This document shows, piece by piece, positions 53,739-63,322 of a stretch of 64,000 nt of DNA (position 1 is its first letter; each line of letters starts with the position of its first letter). Origin of the DNA: an uncultured Flavobacteriaceae bacterium. Its GTDB lineage: Bacteria > Bacteroidota > Bacteroidia > Flavobacteriales > Flavobacteriaceae. Position numbers and translations under genes: made by a program. The stretch is taken from the NCBI GenBank assembly GCA_947486785.1, contig CANKUU010000008.1:62001-126000 (forward strand). Reading direction: 5' to 3'. The notes beneath the pieces were generated by a model. It saw only the letters and a list, made by a program, of their open reading frames with translations. It made no database searches and was not told the origin of the DNA.

Positions 53739-54215
53739 ATGAGCAATCTTGTAACAAAAAGAAATGAAAGTTTAGCAAACACAAATTCGAATGGTACTAC
53801 TTTCCCCAAATGGTCTTCATGGATTGATGAAATGTTCAACAGAGATTTACCAACTGTTTTTACCTCAAATTTTAATACCGGAATAACCCTGCCTAAGGTA
53901 AACATCAGGGAAACTAAAGATGCTTATTTTGTTGATATGGCGGTGCCTGGTCTCAAAAAATCTGATTTTAATATTGATCTTGATAACCAAGTTTTATGCA
54001 TTTCTACTGAAGTAGAAGAAAACAACGAAAACCAAAAAGAGAATTATATTAGAAGAGAATTTGGTTATTCATCTTTTAAAAGGACCTTCTCGCTACCAGA
54101 AACTATAAAAGAAGATGATATTAAAGCAGAATATTACGATGGTATTCTAAGTATACACTTACCAAAGAAAGAGGAAGCCATTCAAAAACCTGCAAGGAGC
54201 ATCAAAATTTCATAA
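53739..54215 (+). CDS. Small heat shock protein Hsp20 (first)
   Basis: ATP-independent holdase. Start MSNLVTKRNE at 53739, downstream of the sigma-54 promoter. The alpha-crystallin domain covers about 50-150: TLPKVNIRETKDAYFVDMAVPG, REFGYSSFKRTFSLPE and the strand YDGILSIHLPKKE, and the C-terminal anchor I-x-I (SIKIS) is present. Followed by its own terminator, so the second hsp20 may need separate or read-through transcription. Confidence 0.93.
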   Translation: MSNLVTKRNESLANTNSNGTTFPKWSSWIDEMFNRDLPTVFTSNFNTGITLPKVNIRETKDAYFVDMAVPGLKKSDFNIDLDNQVLCISTEVEENNENQKENYIRREFGYSSFKRTFSLPETIKEDDIKAEYYDGILSIHLPKKEEAIQKPARSIKIS

Positions 54216-54228
54216 GGATTGAGTGATT

Positions 54229-54254
54229 AGAGGCCGGTGATGCCGGCCTCTTTT
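54229..54254 (+). terminator. Terminator between the two hsp20 genes
   Basis: AGAGGCCGG/CCGGCCTCT perfect 9-bp stem with TGATG loop and T-run. Confidence 0.88.
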
Positions 54255-54305
54255 AAATAAAATTGATATCGTTTAAACTACGTCGAAATTTTAAATGATA
54301 CTAGT

Positions 54306-54743
54306 ATGAAAGTATTTGGAAAAGAAATAGGAAAGGATATTAAGATACCCCCTGTTATCGATAATTTTTTCGGCAAACTATTACCCAATAAAAATAGTGA
54401 TAATGAAGAATTGGTTACCATTCCTTCTACCAATATTAGCAATGAGGAAAAGGCCTTTGAGCTTTCTTTTGCACTACCTGGTTTAGATAAAAACGATGTA
54501 AATATTCAAATACAAGACGATTATCTTATCGTTAGTGCGTATAAAAATGAAAGTCATGAAGAGAAACACAAAAACTGGGTAAGAACCGAGTTTGTGAGCA
54601 ACTCGTTCTACAGAGCCTTTGCCTTACCGTCGAATGCAGATTCTGAAAAAATTGAAGCTAAAATGAAGAATGGTCGCCTAGATATTAGGGTGGCAAAAGC
54701 TAAGCAGGGTACCGCTAAAAGCAAAAGCATTCGCATAAATTAG
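54306..54743 (+). CDS. Small heat shock protein Hsp20 (second)
   Basis: Divergent paralogue of the preceding gene (145 residues). Alpha-crystallin domain with AFELSFALPGLDKNDVNIQ, WVRTEFVSNSFYRAFALPS and MKNGRLDIRV, ending in SIRIN (I-x-I anchor). N-terminal arm is shorter and different, so the two may form distinct or mixed oligomers. Followed 65 bases later by the YfdX-type lipoprotein gene. Confidence 0.92.
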   Translation: MKVFGKEIGKDIKIPPVIDNFFGKLLPNKNSDNEELVTIPSTNISNEEKAFELSFALPGLDKNDVNIQIQDDYLIVSAYKNESHEEKHKNWVRTEFVSNSFYRAFALPSNADSEKIEAKMKNGRLDIRVAKAKQGTAKSKSIRIN

Positions 54744-54808
54744 TTATCGCGTAAAACCTTGTTCTTAGCGAACGAAATAAACATACGTAGAACCCAAAAT
54801 TTATAAAG

Positions 54809-55762
54809 ATGAAAGCAACGCTAAAATATATCGTAATTGGTTTATTAAGCTTTATGCTTTGGTCTTGTGGACAAGAGCATAAAGAATTAGATCGTAAAGA
54901 TCTGGCTATAAATAATTCAGAACCTACAGCATCTCTTGAAAAACCACTAAAAAATTATTTTGAAAAATCGCAATTACAGGCCGCAATTGATCAAGAAATA
55001 GAAAACACTTACAAATTAGCCAACGATAAACTTTTAACGAACGCTAAAGAAGTAGTTGAAGATACCAAAGCTGCAATGAAAGCCATTGCAGATAGTAGTT
55101 TTGCAAAAGCAAGAAAACATATTGAATCTGGTATTGGAAAAGCCGAAACCATAGTTGTTTTAAACCCAGAAATGGCCTTAGCGCCTTTAGATGTTAGCAT
55201 AGGGGTTAATGATGTGGTAACCGACCTAAAAACGGTTGAAAAAATAGCTAAACAAGCAGAAGATGCTCTAAATGACGGCAAAATACAACAGGCTCGAGAA
55301 CTTTTAGACGGCCTACAAAGTGAACTAAACATCAACGAATACAAATTACCCATTGCTACCTACCCTGAAGTATTAAAACAAGCTCTGGTACTAGCAAAAG
55401 AAAAAAAATACCAAGAGGCAATAGTGTTCTTAAATTCTGCATTAAACACTATTGTAATTGATAAAAAAACAGTGCCATTACCCTTGCTGAGAGCAGAACA
55501 TATGTTAAAAGAAATAGAGCTTCTGGTAAAAGAAGATGATTTTGATCAAGATGCTGTAAAAACTTTATTAGACAATGCAGATTATGAAATAAATTTTGCC
55601 GAAGCCCTAGGCTACGGAAAAAAAGATAAGGAGTTTAAAGAAATTCACGAAGCTATTGAAGAAATTGAAAAACAGATGCTCGATAAAACAAATACTGATG
55701 AAAAAGGCTTAGTAAAAAAACTGCGAATGAAATTAGAAAAATTTAAGAACAGAATTTCTTAA
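54809..55762 (+). CDS. YfdX-family lipoprotein
   Basis: Lipoprotein (LWSC, C20) with a helical YfdX-type domain: AKARKHIESGIGKAE, MALAPLDVSIGVNDVV, PLPLLRAEHMLKEIE and NFAEALGYGKKDKEF are the family's landmark segments. YfdX of enterobacteria lies in an acid/antibiotic stress operon and has been described as a periplasmic protein with possible chaperone-like activity; here the hsp20 neighbours support a stress role. Contains long amphipathic helices and little else. Confidence 0.82.
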   Translation: MKATLKYIVIGLLSFMLWSCGQEHKELDRKDLAINNSEPTASLEKPLKNYFEKSQLQAAIDQEIENTYKLANDKLLTNAKEVVEDTKAAMKAIADSSFAKARKHIESGIGKAETIVVLNPEMALAPLDVSIGVNDVVTDLKTVEKIAKQAEDALNDGKIQQARELLDGLQSELNINEYKLPIATYPEVLKQALVLAKEKKYQEAIVFLNSALNTIVIDKKTVPLPLLRAEHMLKEIELLVKEDDFDQDAVKTLLDNADYEINFAEALGYGKKDKEFKEIHEAIEEIEKQMLDKTNTDEKGLVKKLRMKLEKFKNRIS

Positions 55763-55959
55763 ATACATTTTGTTTTAGAAAGTTATTAGGGCTTTTTGTA
55801 AAATTATTTTAAAACAACCCACATATGGTATGTACACTTTTTTAAAACTATTTAAATCTGTTGTTTTCTGTTAAGTTTTATACCCCATGTGGGTTTGTAA
55901 ACCTATTTAAAAATGGCGACAATTAACTTCGCCATTTTTTAACTAGACAAATAGCAACT

Positions 55960-56193
55960 ATGAGAAAACGAAAATTTAAACCCGGTGATTGGGTAAAACT
56001 AAAAGGAAAATCAGATACTCCTAAAATGGAGGTGATAAAATATGTGCCTAAAAAACAGCCTCTTTTTGGGTGTGGTCACCCAAATACCTATTTAGAATGT
56101 GTTTTTTATAAAAATGGAGAAAGATTTTCGCCCATACTACACCAAAGTAGATTATTAAAACTGAACCATACAGGAGGAATTTTTAAAACTTAA
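55960..56193 (+). CDS. YodC/DUF2158-like small protein
   Basis: A 77-residue basic protein starting with the family pattern FKPGDWVKLKGKSDTPKMEVIKYV, then a Gly/Cys turn (FGCGHPNTYLECVFYKNGE) and a closing strand SRLLKLN. An SH3-like fold is likely. Function unknown. Same strand as the surrounding stress genes. Confidence 0.7.
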   Translation: MRKRKFKPGDWVKLKGKSDTPKMEVIKYVPKKQPLFGCGHPNTYLECVFYKNGERFSPILHQSRLLKLNHTGGIFKT

Positions 56194-56225
56194 GCACTAA
56201 ACGTTTCACTTAATACTTAAATAAA

Positions 56226-56711
56226 ATGAAAACATATGCAACATTTTTATGTGCCGCTTTTTTGGTTATCGGCTGCAGTAGTCAAGAGAATAAATTAAAA
56301 GAAGATAATAAAAACGAAAAACCCAGAGGTAATTGGGAAGTAAATAAAGAATATGATGAAGCAGGAAACCTAATTCAGTATGATTCTGTTTACTCATGGT
56401 CTTCAGGTAGCGATATAGAAAAATTATCTAAACTAGATCGTGATAGCCTCATAAAATCGATACAATCAAAATTTTATCGCAACTTCTCCAACTTTAATAC
56501 CGATGGCTTTGAAGAATTATTTAAAGAAGATTCTCTTTTTTCTAAAGGCTTTAACACCGAAGAGTTTTTCGAAAGCGAATTTGGTAAAGACTTCATGAAT
56601 ATTGATAAATTACACCAGCGCATGCGTACGATGCAGAAAAAATTTCTTAAACAATACCAATCAAAAATAGCAGAAAGAAAAGAGGATACAAGTGAAAATA
56701 AGAACAAGTAA
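56226..56711 (+). CDS. Acidic lipoprotein, unknown function
   Basis: Lipoprotein (VIGC, C17) with a polar, acidic mature part of about 140 residues: NWEVNKEYDEAGNLIQYDSVYSW resembles the Asn-rich repeats of YD-like proteins, and the second half (FNTDGFEELFKEDSLFSK, LHQRMRTMQKKFLKQYQSK) is helical and charged. Family not recognised. It starts 33 bases after the previous gene and probably belongs to its operon. Confidence 0.65.
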   Translation: MKTYATFLCAAFLVIGCSSQENKLKEDNKNEKPRGNWEVNKEYDEAGNLIQYDSVYSWSSGSDIEKLSKLDRDSLIKSIQSKFYRNFSNFNTDGFEELFKEDSLFSKGFNTEEFFESEFGKDFMNIDKLHQRMRTMQKKFLKQYQSKIAERKEDTSENKNK

Positions 56712-57143
56712 TTGCAAAAAAAAAATCAAATGGGTTGTCATTAGATCTAATCTAGATTTAATTTTTAGGTTCGATACCTCATAATTTTACGACTATAAAA
56801 ACCCAACGACATTCTTTTAAAGTAAATTTTTGCACAAACTATAGCGCTCTATAAAAAAATTAAAAACTTCTGATTTTGATGTGCAATAAAATCTACACTG
56901 TAAATTGTTGAATTTTAGTAGATTAAACACACTTCTAATAGATCATACCCCGTTTTAGAGCTACAGACTCATCTTCGGGGTTTTGTTTATCTAAAAAGAA
57001 GAATCGTCCACATGAAATTCAATAGCTTGAACCACTTCCAAAAGTGCTTTTTTAGGTTAAGGGTATTCCTAAGCTAATTAGCTACTACCTTCCTATTGTA
57101 GCAAATTATTACCTACACGAAATAAAACCAAAATTATTTGTAC
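56712..57143. other. Gap with terminator-like repeat
   Basis: About 430 bases between convergent genes; holds hairpin copy 3 (see 56945). Otherwise nothing recognised. Confidence 0.45.
56945..56990 (+). repeat. Dispersed terminator-like hairpin, copy 3
   Basis: ACCCCG (56947) and CGGGGT (56976) enclose 23 bases with GCTACAGACTCATCTT, followed by TTTGTTTATC. Best preserved of three copies. Confidence 0.6.
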
Positions 57144-58964
57144 CTATTTTTCATAAATACTAGCTATCTCTGCTTTATACTTTTGGAGAATAACACGACG
57201 CTTTAGCTTAAAAGTAGGGGTTAATTCGGCAGCACTACCATCTTCGTGAAATGGTAACCACGGCGACATCACAAGCCTAAACTTTTTAATTTGTTCGACA
57301 TGACTAAACTCTGGATTGCAACGGTCAATAATTTTTTGAAAGCGCTTAATTATTTTTTTATGTGTTGCCAGCTGCTCTAAACTTGTTGTAAAAATCTTCT
57401 TTTTAGCGCAGTAATTTTTTAAGGCTTCCTCTGCAGGAACTATTAATGCCGATACAAATTTTTGTTGATCACCAATCACCATAATTTGCGCTACCAAAAA
57501 CGCTTCTCTTATTCTGTTTTCTATGGGGGCCGGCGCAACATATTTTCCTCCGGTCGTCTTAAGCAATTCTTTCTTTCTGTCGGTAATTTTCAGAAAATTG
57601 GTGCCTTTTGGTCCTTTTACAATTTTACCGATATCACCAGTACAAAACCATCGCTTTTTATCTATCTCACGAAATACTTGTGCATTTATGTCTGGTTTTT
57701 TATAATACCCTAACATTACATTAGGTCCGTATGCCAAAATTTCGCCTTCATCCTCTTTATATTTACCCGATTCTTGATCAATAAATAGTTCTACTCCGTC
57801 AATCGTTGGGCCAGCAGACCCAAACATAGCACCATAAGGTTTTAATGTATTTAAGGTTAGTGTTGGTGAAGTTTCGGTAAGCCCATACCCTTCACGAATA
57901 GGAATACCTGCAGCACAGAACACCCGCAGTATTTTTACAGGACATGGGGCCGCACCCGTTACAATAGCTTTTACCTTTCCGCCTAATGCCTTGCGCCATT
58001 TACTATAAACTAAAGTATCTGCAATACTCAATTTTAACTGTTTAAACCATGATGATTTTTGGTCGAGCTCAAAATGATTCGTAAGTTCTAAAGACCAAAA
58101 GAATAGCTTTTTTTTAATGCCATCTAAAGCCAAACCTTTATTGTAAATAGCTTCATAAATTTTCTCTAATAACCGCGGTACTGCAGTAAAGCTTACCGGT
58201 TGTACAGCCAACAAATCTCCATTAGAACCACTGAGGTTATCAGTGCCTACAAAAAACGTTTTACACCCTTTATAATAATATGCAAAAGAAGCTGATCTCT
58301 CAAAAATATGACAGAGCGGAAGAAAACTTAGTACATGATCTCCTTCGGTTACTGCCATTTCAGGCGCAACATTTTTTACCACATGCATTATATTCGTATG
58401 CGTTAGCATAGCCCCCTTTGGGTTACCTGTGGTGCCCGAAGTATAGATAATGGTAACTAAATTTTCTTCGGTAATACGTGCTTTGGTTTGTGCCAATTCT
58501 TGCTTAAAATCTGTGCTAAAAATAGTCTCCCAAAATGGTTTGTTAGGTACTTCGTCAAAAGTGAATATGGTTTTGAGGCTGGCTACCTGTTCTTTTGATG
58601 CAGATAATTTATCAAACAAATCACCCGAACCACAAAAAGCAATTTTTACTTCAGTTTCATTTAAAATATACGCATACTCCTTTACGCTGATGGTAGGATA
58701 CAATGGTATGCTAATTAAACCTGCCATTTGAATGGCAAAATCTATTATTAGCCATTCGGGGCGATTTTTATAGACGACAATCGCTACTTTATCTCCAGGT
58801 TTCAAACCTAAGCCTATTAAACCTGCAGCCGCCTTTTCTGATGCATCAACTACTTGTTGAGAACTATACGATTTCCAATTATTTGCAGAATCGCGACCAT
58901 TTATTGCATTTGGTATGGGGTGATTTTTAAGTTGATAGTACAACAAATCGAAAAGTCTTGTCAT
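57144..58964 (-). CDS. fadD: Long-chain acyl-CoA synthetase (AMP-forming)
   Basis: Activates fatty acids with ATP and CoA for beta-oxidation. Start MTRLFDLLYY (58964) gives 606 residues. ANL-superfamily motifs: P-loop VTIIYTSGTTGNPKGAMLTH, A5 region GYGLTETSP, A7/A8 segment RWFCTGDIGKI and ITDRKKELLKTTGGKYVAP with the hinge/catalytic Lys in the C-domain. The long-chain/FAA1-like type with extended C-terminus. Last gene of the minus-strand acyl-CoA run. Confidence 0.9.
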   Translation of the reverse strand: MTRLFDLLYYQLKNHPIPNAINGRDSANNWKSYSSQQVVDASEKAAAGLIGLGLKPGDKVAIVVYKNRPEWLIIDFAIQMAGLISIPLYPTISVKEYAYILNETEVKIAFCGSGDLFDKLSASKEQVASLKTIFTFDEVPNKPFWETIFSTDFKQELAQTKARITEENLVTIIYTSGTTGNPKGAMLTHTNIMHVVKNVAPEMAVTEGDHVLSFLPLCHIFERSASFAYYYKGCKTFFVGTDNLSGSNGDLLAVQPVSFTAVPRLLEKIYEAIYNKGLALDGIKKKLFFWSLELTNHFELDQKSSWFKQLKLSIADTLVYSKWRKALGGKVKAIVTGAAPCPVKILRVFCAAGIPIREGYGLTETSPTLTLNTLKPYGAMFGSAGPTIDGVELFIDQESGKYKEDEGEILAYGPNVMLGYYKKPDINAQVFREIDKKRWFCTGDIGKIVKGPKGTNFLKITDRKKELLKTTGGKYVAPAPIENRIREAFLVAQIMVIGDQQKFVSALIVPAEEALKNYCAKKKIFTTSLEQLATHKKIIKRFQKIIDRCNPEFSHVEQIKKFRLVMSPWLPFHEDGSAAELTPTFKLKRRVILQKYKAEIASIYEK

Positions 58965-59066
58965 AAATTTTAGCTTTAAATAGATACCCCGTTCGTATAA
59001 ACATTGCGCATAGCGCAACATGAAGCCAATAAGTTACTCATTACTTTTGAAAAGAAAAAAAGCGAT

Positions 59067-59531
59067 TTATTCGAACATTAAACTAATAAACTCTGCTACA
59101 CAGGCTGGCTTTGCCGATTGTTCTATTTCTACTGTACAATTCCAAATCACTTTTAAACCTGCAGGCTTATATTCTTCAATTGCGTCAATAATTACATTTA
59201 ACCGAACTCGACTATTTACTACAACTGGGCTAGGAAAACGAACTTTATTTAAACCATAATTAACGGCCATAGTTGTTGACTTAATATAAACCGTATCAGC
59301 TAACATTTTAGAGAGTAGTGCTATAGACATAAAGCCATGCGCAACCGGTTTTTTAAAGGGTGAATGGTTATTTGCTTTTTCAACATCGACATGAATCCAC
59401 TGAAAATCCATGGTTGCTTTTGCAAAATCATTGATCATTTCTTGAGTAACAGTAAGCCAATCACTTGAAGGAAGCTTCTTTTTTTTCCAAGCTTTAAATT
59501 CTTCAAAATTATTTAGTTGTAACTGAGCCAT
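59067..59531 (-). CDS. MaoC-like (R)-hydratase
   Basis: Hot-dog-fold enoyl-CoA hydratase of about 154 residues. The hydratase motif is seen as FAKATMDFQWIHVDVEKA with PFKKPVAHGFMSIAL, giving the Asp/His catalytic pair. Probably hydrates 2-enoyl-CoA to (R)-3-hydroxyacyl-CoA. Starts 7 bases after the quinone-oxidoreductase-like gene ends, so they are co-transcribed. Confidence 0.88.
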   Translation of the reverse strand: MAQLQLNNFEEFKAWKKKKLPSSDWLTVTQEMINDFAKATMDFQWIHVDVEKANNHSPFKKPVAHGFMSIALLSKMLADTVYIKSTTMAVNYGLNKVRFPSPVVVNSRVRLNVIIDAIEEYKPAGLKVIWNCTVEIEQSAKPACVAEFISLMFE

Positions 59532-59538
59532 ATCTCTT

Positions 59539-60519
59539 TTATTTTGAGGTACGTACTACTAGTTTTCCTTTTACTTTTCTTTGCATCATTTCGTTTAAAG
59601 CTATCGCTGTATCTTCTAAATTATAAATTGCATGAATATGTGGCTTTAATTTTCCTTCGCTGTACCATTGTAACAGGTCTGCTGTATTTGCCATATTTTC
59701 TTTAGGCATTTTCATAGCAAAAGCACCCCAAAAGACACCCACAATGGAAGCCCCTTTCAATAAAGGTAAATTTAATGGCATTTTTGGTATTGTACCATTA
59801 GCGAAGCCAACTACCAAATAACGACCATTGTAGGCAATGCCCCTAAATGCTGCTTCGGTATATAATCCGCCAACAGGGTCATAAATTACATCAACACCTT
59901 TACCACCGGTTAATTGTTTAATACTACTTTTTAAATCTTGATTATTATAATTAATAGTGGCATCAGCACCATATGATTTGCATAGTGCTAACTTTTCATC
60001 AGTGGAGGCTGCGGCTATTACTGTGGCCCCCATTAATTTTCCTAAAGCTACAGCAGCTAAGCCAACTCCGCCCGAGGCACCAAGCACCAAGAGTGTTTCA
60101 TCTTGAGCTAACTTTGCCCTATCTTTTAATGCGTGATACGAAGTGCCATAGGCCATTAAAAATGAGGCTGCTATGTGATGCTCCATTTGCTTTGGCTTAT
60201 GAAAACAAGCCTGTGATGGCACAATCACTTCTTCTGCCAAGCCGCCATGCGATACAAAGCCAAAAACCTCATCGCCAGGTTTTAAATGCCGTACTGCTTC
60301 ACCTACTTCTTTTACAACGCCCGAAATATCACTGCCCGGTGTAAAAGGTAAGTCTGGCTTTAACTGATATAAACCTTGAATAATAAGTGTATCCGGAAAA
60401 TTAATTCCGCAGGCCTTTACGAAAACTACAATTTCATTTGAAGCCGGTTTTAAGGCGGGTACTTCTTGTAAAACCAGCGATGAAGGAAGACCGTATGCTG
60501 TACATCTAATTGCTCTCAT
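59539..60519 (-). CDS. MDR-family quinone oxidoreductase-like protein
   Basis: Zinc-independent medium-chain reductase of the QOR type. N-terminal GroES-like domain with ACGINFPDTLIIQGLYQ and PFTPGSDISGVV; Rossmann NADPH motif LVLGASGGVGLAAVAL (about 144-159); GKGVDVIYDPVGG. No Zn ligands evident. In acyl-CoA catabolic clusters such enzymes may reduce enoyl-CoA or quinones; substrate unknown. Confidence 0.87.
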   Translation of the reverse strand: MRAIRCTAYGLPSSLVLQEVPALKPASNEIVVFVKACGINFPDTLIIQGLYQLKPDLPFTPGSDISGVVKEVGEAVRHLKPGDEVFGFVSHGGLAEEVIVPSQACFHKPKQMEHHIAASFLMAYGTSYHALKDRAKLAQDETLLVLGASGGVGLAAVALGKLMGATVIAAASTDEKLALCKSYGADATINYNNQDLKSSIKQLTGGKGVDVIYDPVGGLYTEAAFRGIAYNGRYLVVGFANGTIPKMPLNLPLLKGASIVGVFWGAFAMKMPKENMANTADLLQWYSEGKLKPHIHAIYNLEDTAIALNEMMQRKVKGKLVVRTSK

Positions 60520-60614
60520 ATTTTTGGCATATTTTTATTATTCACAAAACCAGCGTACAGGTATTTTACGCTAAAAACAGAACCTTAAAATAAATTCGTT
60601 TTTGTTTTTTGACT

Positions 60615-61616
60615 TTAGTCTTCGCTCACTTTTAAAATAAGTTTACCCATTTTTTCTCCAGAAAAAAGTCGATTGTAGGTTTCTGGAAAATTTTCGATGC
60701 CGTAGTAAATATCTTCTCTACTTTTCAATTTTCCTTCTGCCAACCAGCCTGCTAATATTTTTGCACCTTCTACATATCGATCGGCATAGTCAAAAACTAC
60801 CATACCCGTCATGCTTGCTCTATTTACTAAAAGTGATAAATAGTTACTTGGCCCTTTTATTCTTGTTTTGTTATTATATTGTGATATTGCCCCGCAAATA
60901 ACAATTCTAGAGTGCATACGCAATCGCGTTAATGCAACATCTAATATTTCACCTCCTACATTATCAAAATAAACATCTATACCCTTTGGGCATTCTTCTT
61001 TAAATCGAGTAGCTATATTTTCATTTTTGTAATCGATACAGGCGTCAAAACCCAACTCTTCTACTACATATTTGCATTTCTCGGGGCCGCCTGCTATACC
61101 CACTACTTTACATCCTTTTATCTTAGCTACTTGCCCCACAATGCTACCTACTGCACCTGCTGCACCAGAAACCAAAACAGTTTCACCCTCTCTTATTTTT
61201 CCTACTTCCGTAATCCCAAAATAAGCGGTCATTCCGGGCATGCCTAAAGTACCAATGTACATAGGCAATGGCGCCAATTGTGGATCAACTTGATAAAAAC
61301 CTTTACCATCACTTACCGCATATTGTTGTACACCACCAGTACCGGCAACGTAATCGCCAACTTTAAATTTAGCATTTTTTGAAGCGATCACTTCACCAAC
61401 TGATCCGGCACGCATAACGGCTCCAATTTCTACTGGCGCGATGTATGATTTTCCTTCGTTCATCCATCCTCGCATTGCCGGATCTAATGATATGAAATGC
61501 TGTTTCACTAAGATTTCACCTTCATTAATTTGTGGAATTGGATTTGTTTCTAATGACCAAGTAGAAGCATCTGCTGCACCAACTGGACGTTTTACTAAAA
61601 CTAATTTTTTATTCAT
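60615..61616 (-). CDS. NADP-dependent oxidoreductase (2-alkenal/CurA-like)
   Basis: MDR-family reductase of the prostaglandin/2-alkenal reductase group: KQHFISLDPAMRGWMNEG, TLGMPGMTAYFGITEV, nucleotide motif VSGAAGAVGSIVGQVA (about 149-164) and GIDVYFDNVGGEILD. 333 residues, normal length. Likely reduces reactive alpha,beta-unsaturated carbonyls. Same-strand neighbour of the beta-oxidation genes, 91 bases from the next. Confidence 0.88.
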   Translation of the reverse strand: MNKKLVLVKRPVGAADASTWSLETNPIPQINEGEILVKQHFISLDPAMRGWMNEGKSYIAPVEIGAVMRAGSVGEVIASKNAKFKVGDYVAGTGGVQQYAVSDGKGFYQVDPQLAPLPMYIGTLGMPGMTAYFGITEVGKIREGETVLVSGAAGAVGSIVGQVAKIKGCKVVGIAGGPEKCKYVVEELGFDACIDYKNENIATRFKEECPKGIDVYFDNVGGEILDVALTRLRMHSRIVICGAISQYNNKTRIKGPSNYLSLLVNRASMTGMVVFDYADRYVEGAKILAGWLAEGKLKSREDIYYGIENFPETYNRLFSGEKMGKLILKVSED

Positions 61617-61707
61617 AATTTATATTTAAATAATCAACCTATAAAATGCCCAAATCAGCTACCTTATCGCAAAGCTCCAGTGCTTTAATTTTGTTCTTAG
61701 GCTTTAA

Positions 61708-62472
61708 CTATTTGCTACTAAAGCTGTCTACGTAAGCCTTCATTTTAGCTCGTATTTCGGGTTTCCACCAAAGTTCAGAAGCTTCTTTTAATGCGTTTTC
61801 TGCATTTAAATCTAACTTATCCCATAAATGTTTTCGAACTTTAGCTTTTGTACTTAACAAAATTTCTTGATCGGCCTTTAGGTATAATTGCATTTGTTTT
61901 TCTGCGCGATCGAGCACCTCATCTAAGGGCACCAATTCATCTACTAAGCCAGCTGCTAAGGCTTCTTTACCCGATAAGAGTTTACCCTCTAAAATGTACC
62001 TACTTGCTACACCAGCACCCATCCAAAAAGCATAAATTTCTGTTAGATTTTGACTAATCTGTATATGCACTGCTACCTCATTCAAGCCAATTACATATTT
62101 TTCTCCATCTGCCATATACCTATTGTCGCTCGTAACTGCAAGCACACAGCCCCCCGCTGGTGAATGACCTGTTATTGCAGAAATAAAAGGCTTTTTAAAT
62201 TGTACTAACTCTAAGTAAAGCGCACCAAAAGAGGCAAAAAACGCTTGTATTTGCTTTTTATCATATTCAAATAATTCAATTAAATCTAAACCTGCTGAAA
62301 AGTAATGCGGTTTACCTGTTAAAATTACGCCCTTTACTGCTTCATTAGCTTCTAAGCTTTTAAAAAGGGATCTTAACTCCGTTACCATTTCAAAATTAAT
62401 AGCATTTACTTTACCTCTGTTCATGTGAACAATGGCATAGTCTTCTTTATAACTTACTTCTAATGTGTTCAT
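61708..62472 (-). CDS. Enoyl-CoA hydratase/isomerase
   Basis: Crotonase-fold protein (254 aa): oxyanion-hole elements FSAGLDLIEL and GHSPAGGCVLAV; the second usual catalytic Glu region reads YVIGLNEVAVHIQIS, retaining a Glu. C-terminal trimerisation helices with LDRAEKQMQLYLKA. Hydratase versus isomerase activity is not decided by sequence. Starts 6 bases after the SDR gene ends; the two are an operon. Confidence 0.87.
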   Translation of the reverse strand: MNTLEVSYKEDYAIVHMNRGKVNAINFEMVTELRSLFKSLEANEAVKGVILTGKPHYFSAGLDLIELFEYDKKQIQAFFASFGALYLELVQFKKPFISAITGHSPAGGCVLAVTSDNRYMADGEKYVIGLNEVAVHIQISQNLTEIYAFWMGAGVASRYILEGKLLSGKEALAAGLVDELVPLDEVLDRAEKQMQLYLKADQEILLSTKAKVRKHLWDKLDLNAENALKEASELWWKPEIRAKMKAYVDSFSSK

Positions 62473-62477
62473 AGTTT

Positions 62478-63239
62478 TTATAATGATGTTCCTCCGTCTA
62501 AGGTAATTGTTTGTCCGGTAATAAATTTTGAATTTTCAGATGCTAGCCAACAAATGGCTTCTGCAATTTCTTCTGCTTCACCAAATCGGCCCATAGGAAT
62601 ATATCGTTTTAACTTATCTTCCATATCAGGACTAACCGCTACCAATTGTTCTAATAACGCCGAATGGGTAAAACCGGGGCAAACAGCATTAATTCTAATA
62701 TTCTTACGACCATATTCTAAAGCTGCCGATTTTGTCATTCCTACTACCGCAAATTTACTGGCACTATAAGATAGGTTGTTACCAGAAGCTTTTAAACCTG
62801 CTAGTGATGCTACATTTACTATACTACCATAACCCTGAATTAGCATTTGTTGCAAAGCCAATTTCATTCCATAAAAAACACCTGTTTGGTTTACTGCTAT
62901 TACATTATGCCAATCATCTAAAGTATGCGCAGCAGTTTTAAATTGATGTTTACCACCGATACCCGCATTATTTACCATTATATCTAAGCAACCATATTTT
63001 GAAACTGCAAATGCTATTAAAGCTTCAACTTCTTCAAAGCTTGTAACGTTAGTTTTTATAGCTATCGCTATACCCCCTGCCGCGGTTATAGCAGCGGCAT
63101 TTTTTTGTGCGTTTTCTAAATGAATATCTGATACAACAACCTTAGCGTTATGCGCAGCAAAAAGTTGTGCGGTTGCAGCACCTATTCCACTTCCTGCGCC
63201 GGTAATTACTACTACTTTATGTGCTAAATTCATTTGCAT
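62478..63239 (-). CDS. SDR-family oxidoreductase
   Basis: Classical short-chain dehydrogenase: TGAGSGIGAATAQL cofactor motif (14-27), VNNAGIGG (NNAG, about 90-97), catalytic Ser in IVNVASLAGL and YxxxK in LSYSASKFAVVG, final C-terminal ITLDGG. An Asp/Ser after beta-2 (VVSDIH) suggests NAD+ preference. Likely a 3-hydroxyacyl-CoA or related alcohol dehydrogenase by neighbourhood. An in-frame ATG two codons later is an alternative start. Confidence 0.88.
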   Translation of the reverse strand: MQMNLAHKVVVITGAGSGIGAATAQLFAAHNAKVVVSDIHLENAQKNAAAITAAGGIAIAIKTNVTSFEEVEALIAFAVSKYGCLDIMVNNAGIGGKHQFKTAAHTLDDWHNVIAVNQTGVFYGMKLALQQMLIQGYGSIVNVASLAGLKASGNNLSYSASKFAVVGMTKSAALEYGRKNIRINAVCPGFTHSALLEQLVAVSPDMEDKLKRYIPMGRFGEAEEIAEAICWLASENSKFITGQTITLDGGTSL

Positions 63240-63322
63240 TCTTTTAGATTGATTGAATAGAACTCCGAATATATTTTAAAAAAAATCTTTTTAGAGTACC
63301 ATCTTTACTAGGGCGAGTTATT

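Noticed and set aside
59973-60344. 123-codon plus-strand frame inside the quinone oxidoreductase-like gene
   Set aside because: Antisense shadow of a well-supported gene; Leu/Arg/His-rich, no family resemblance.
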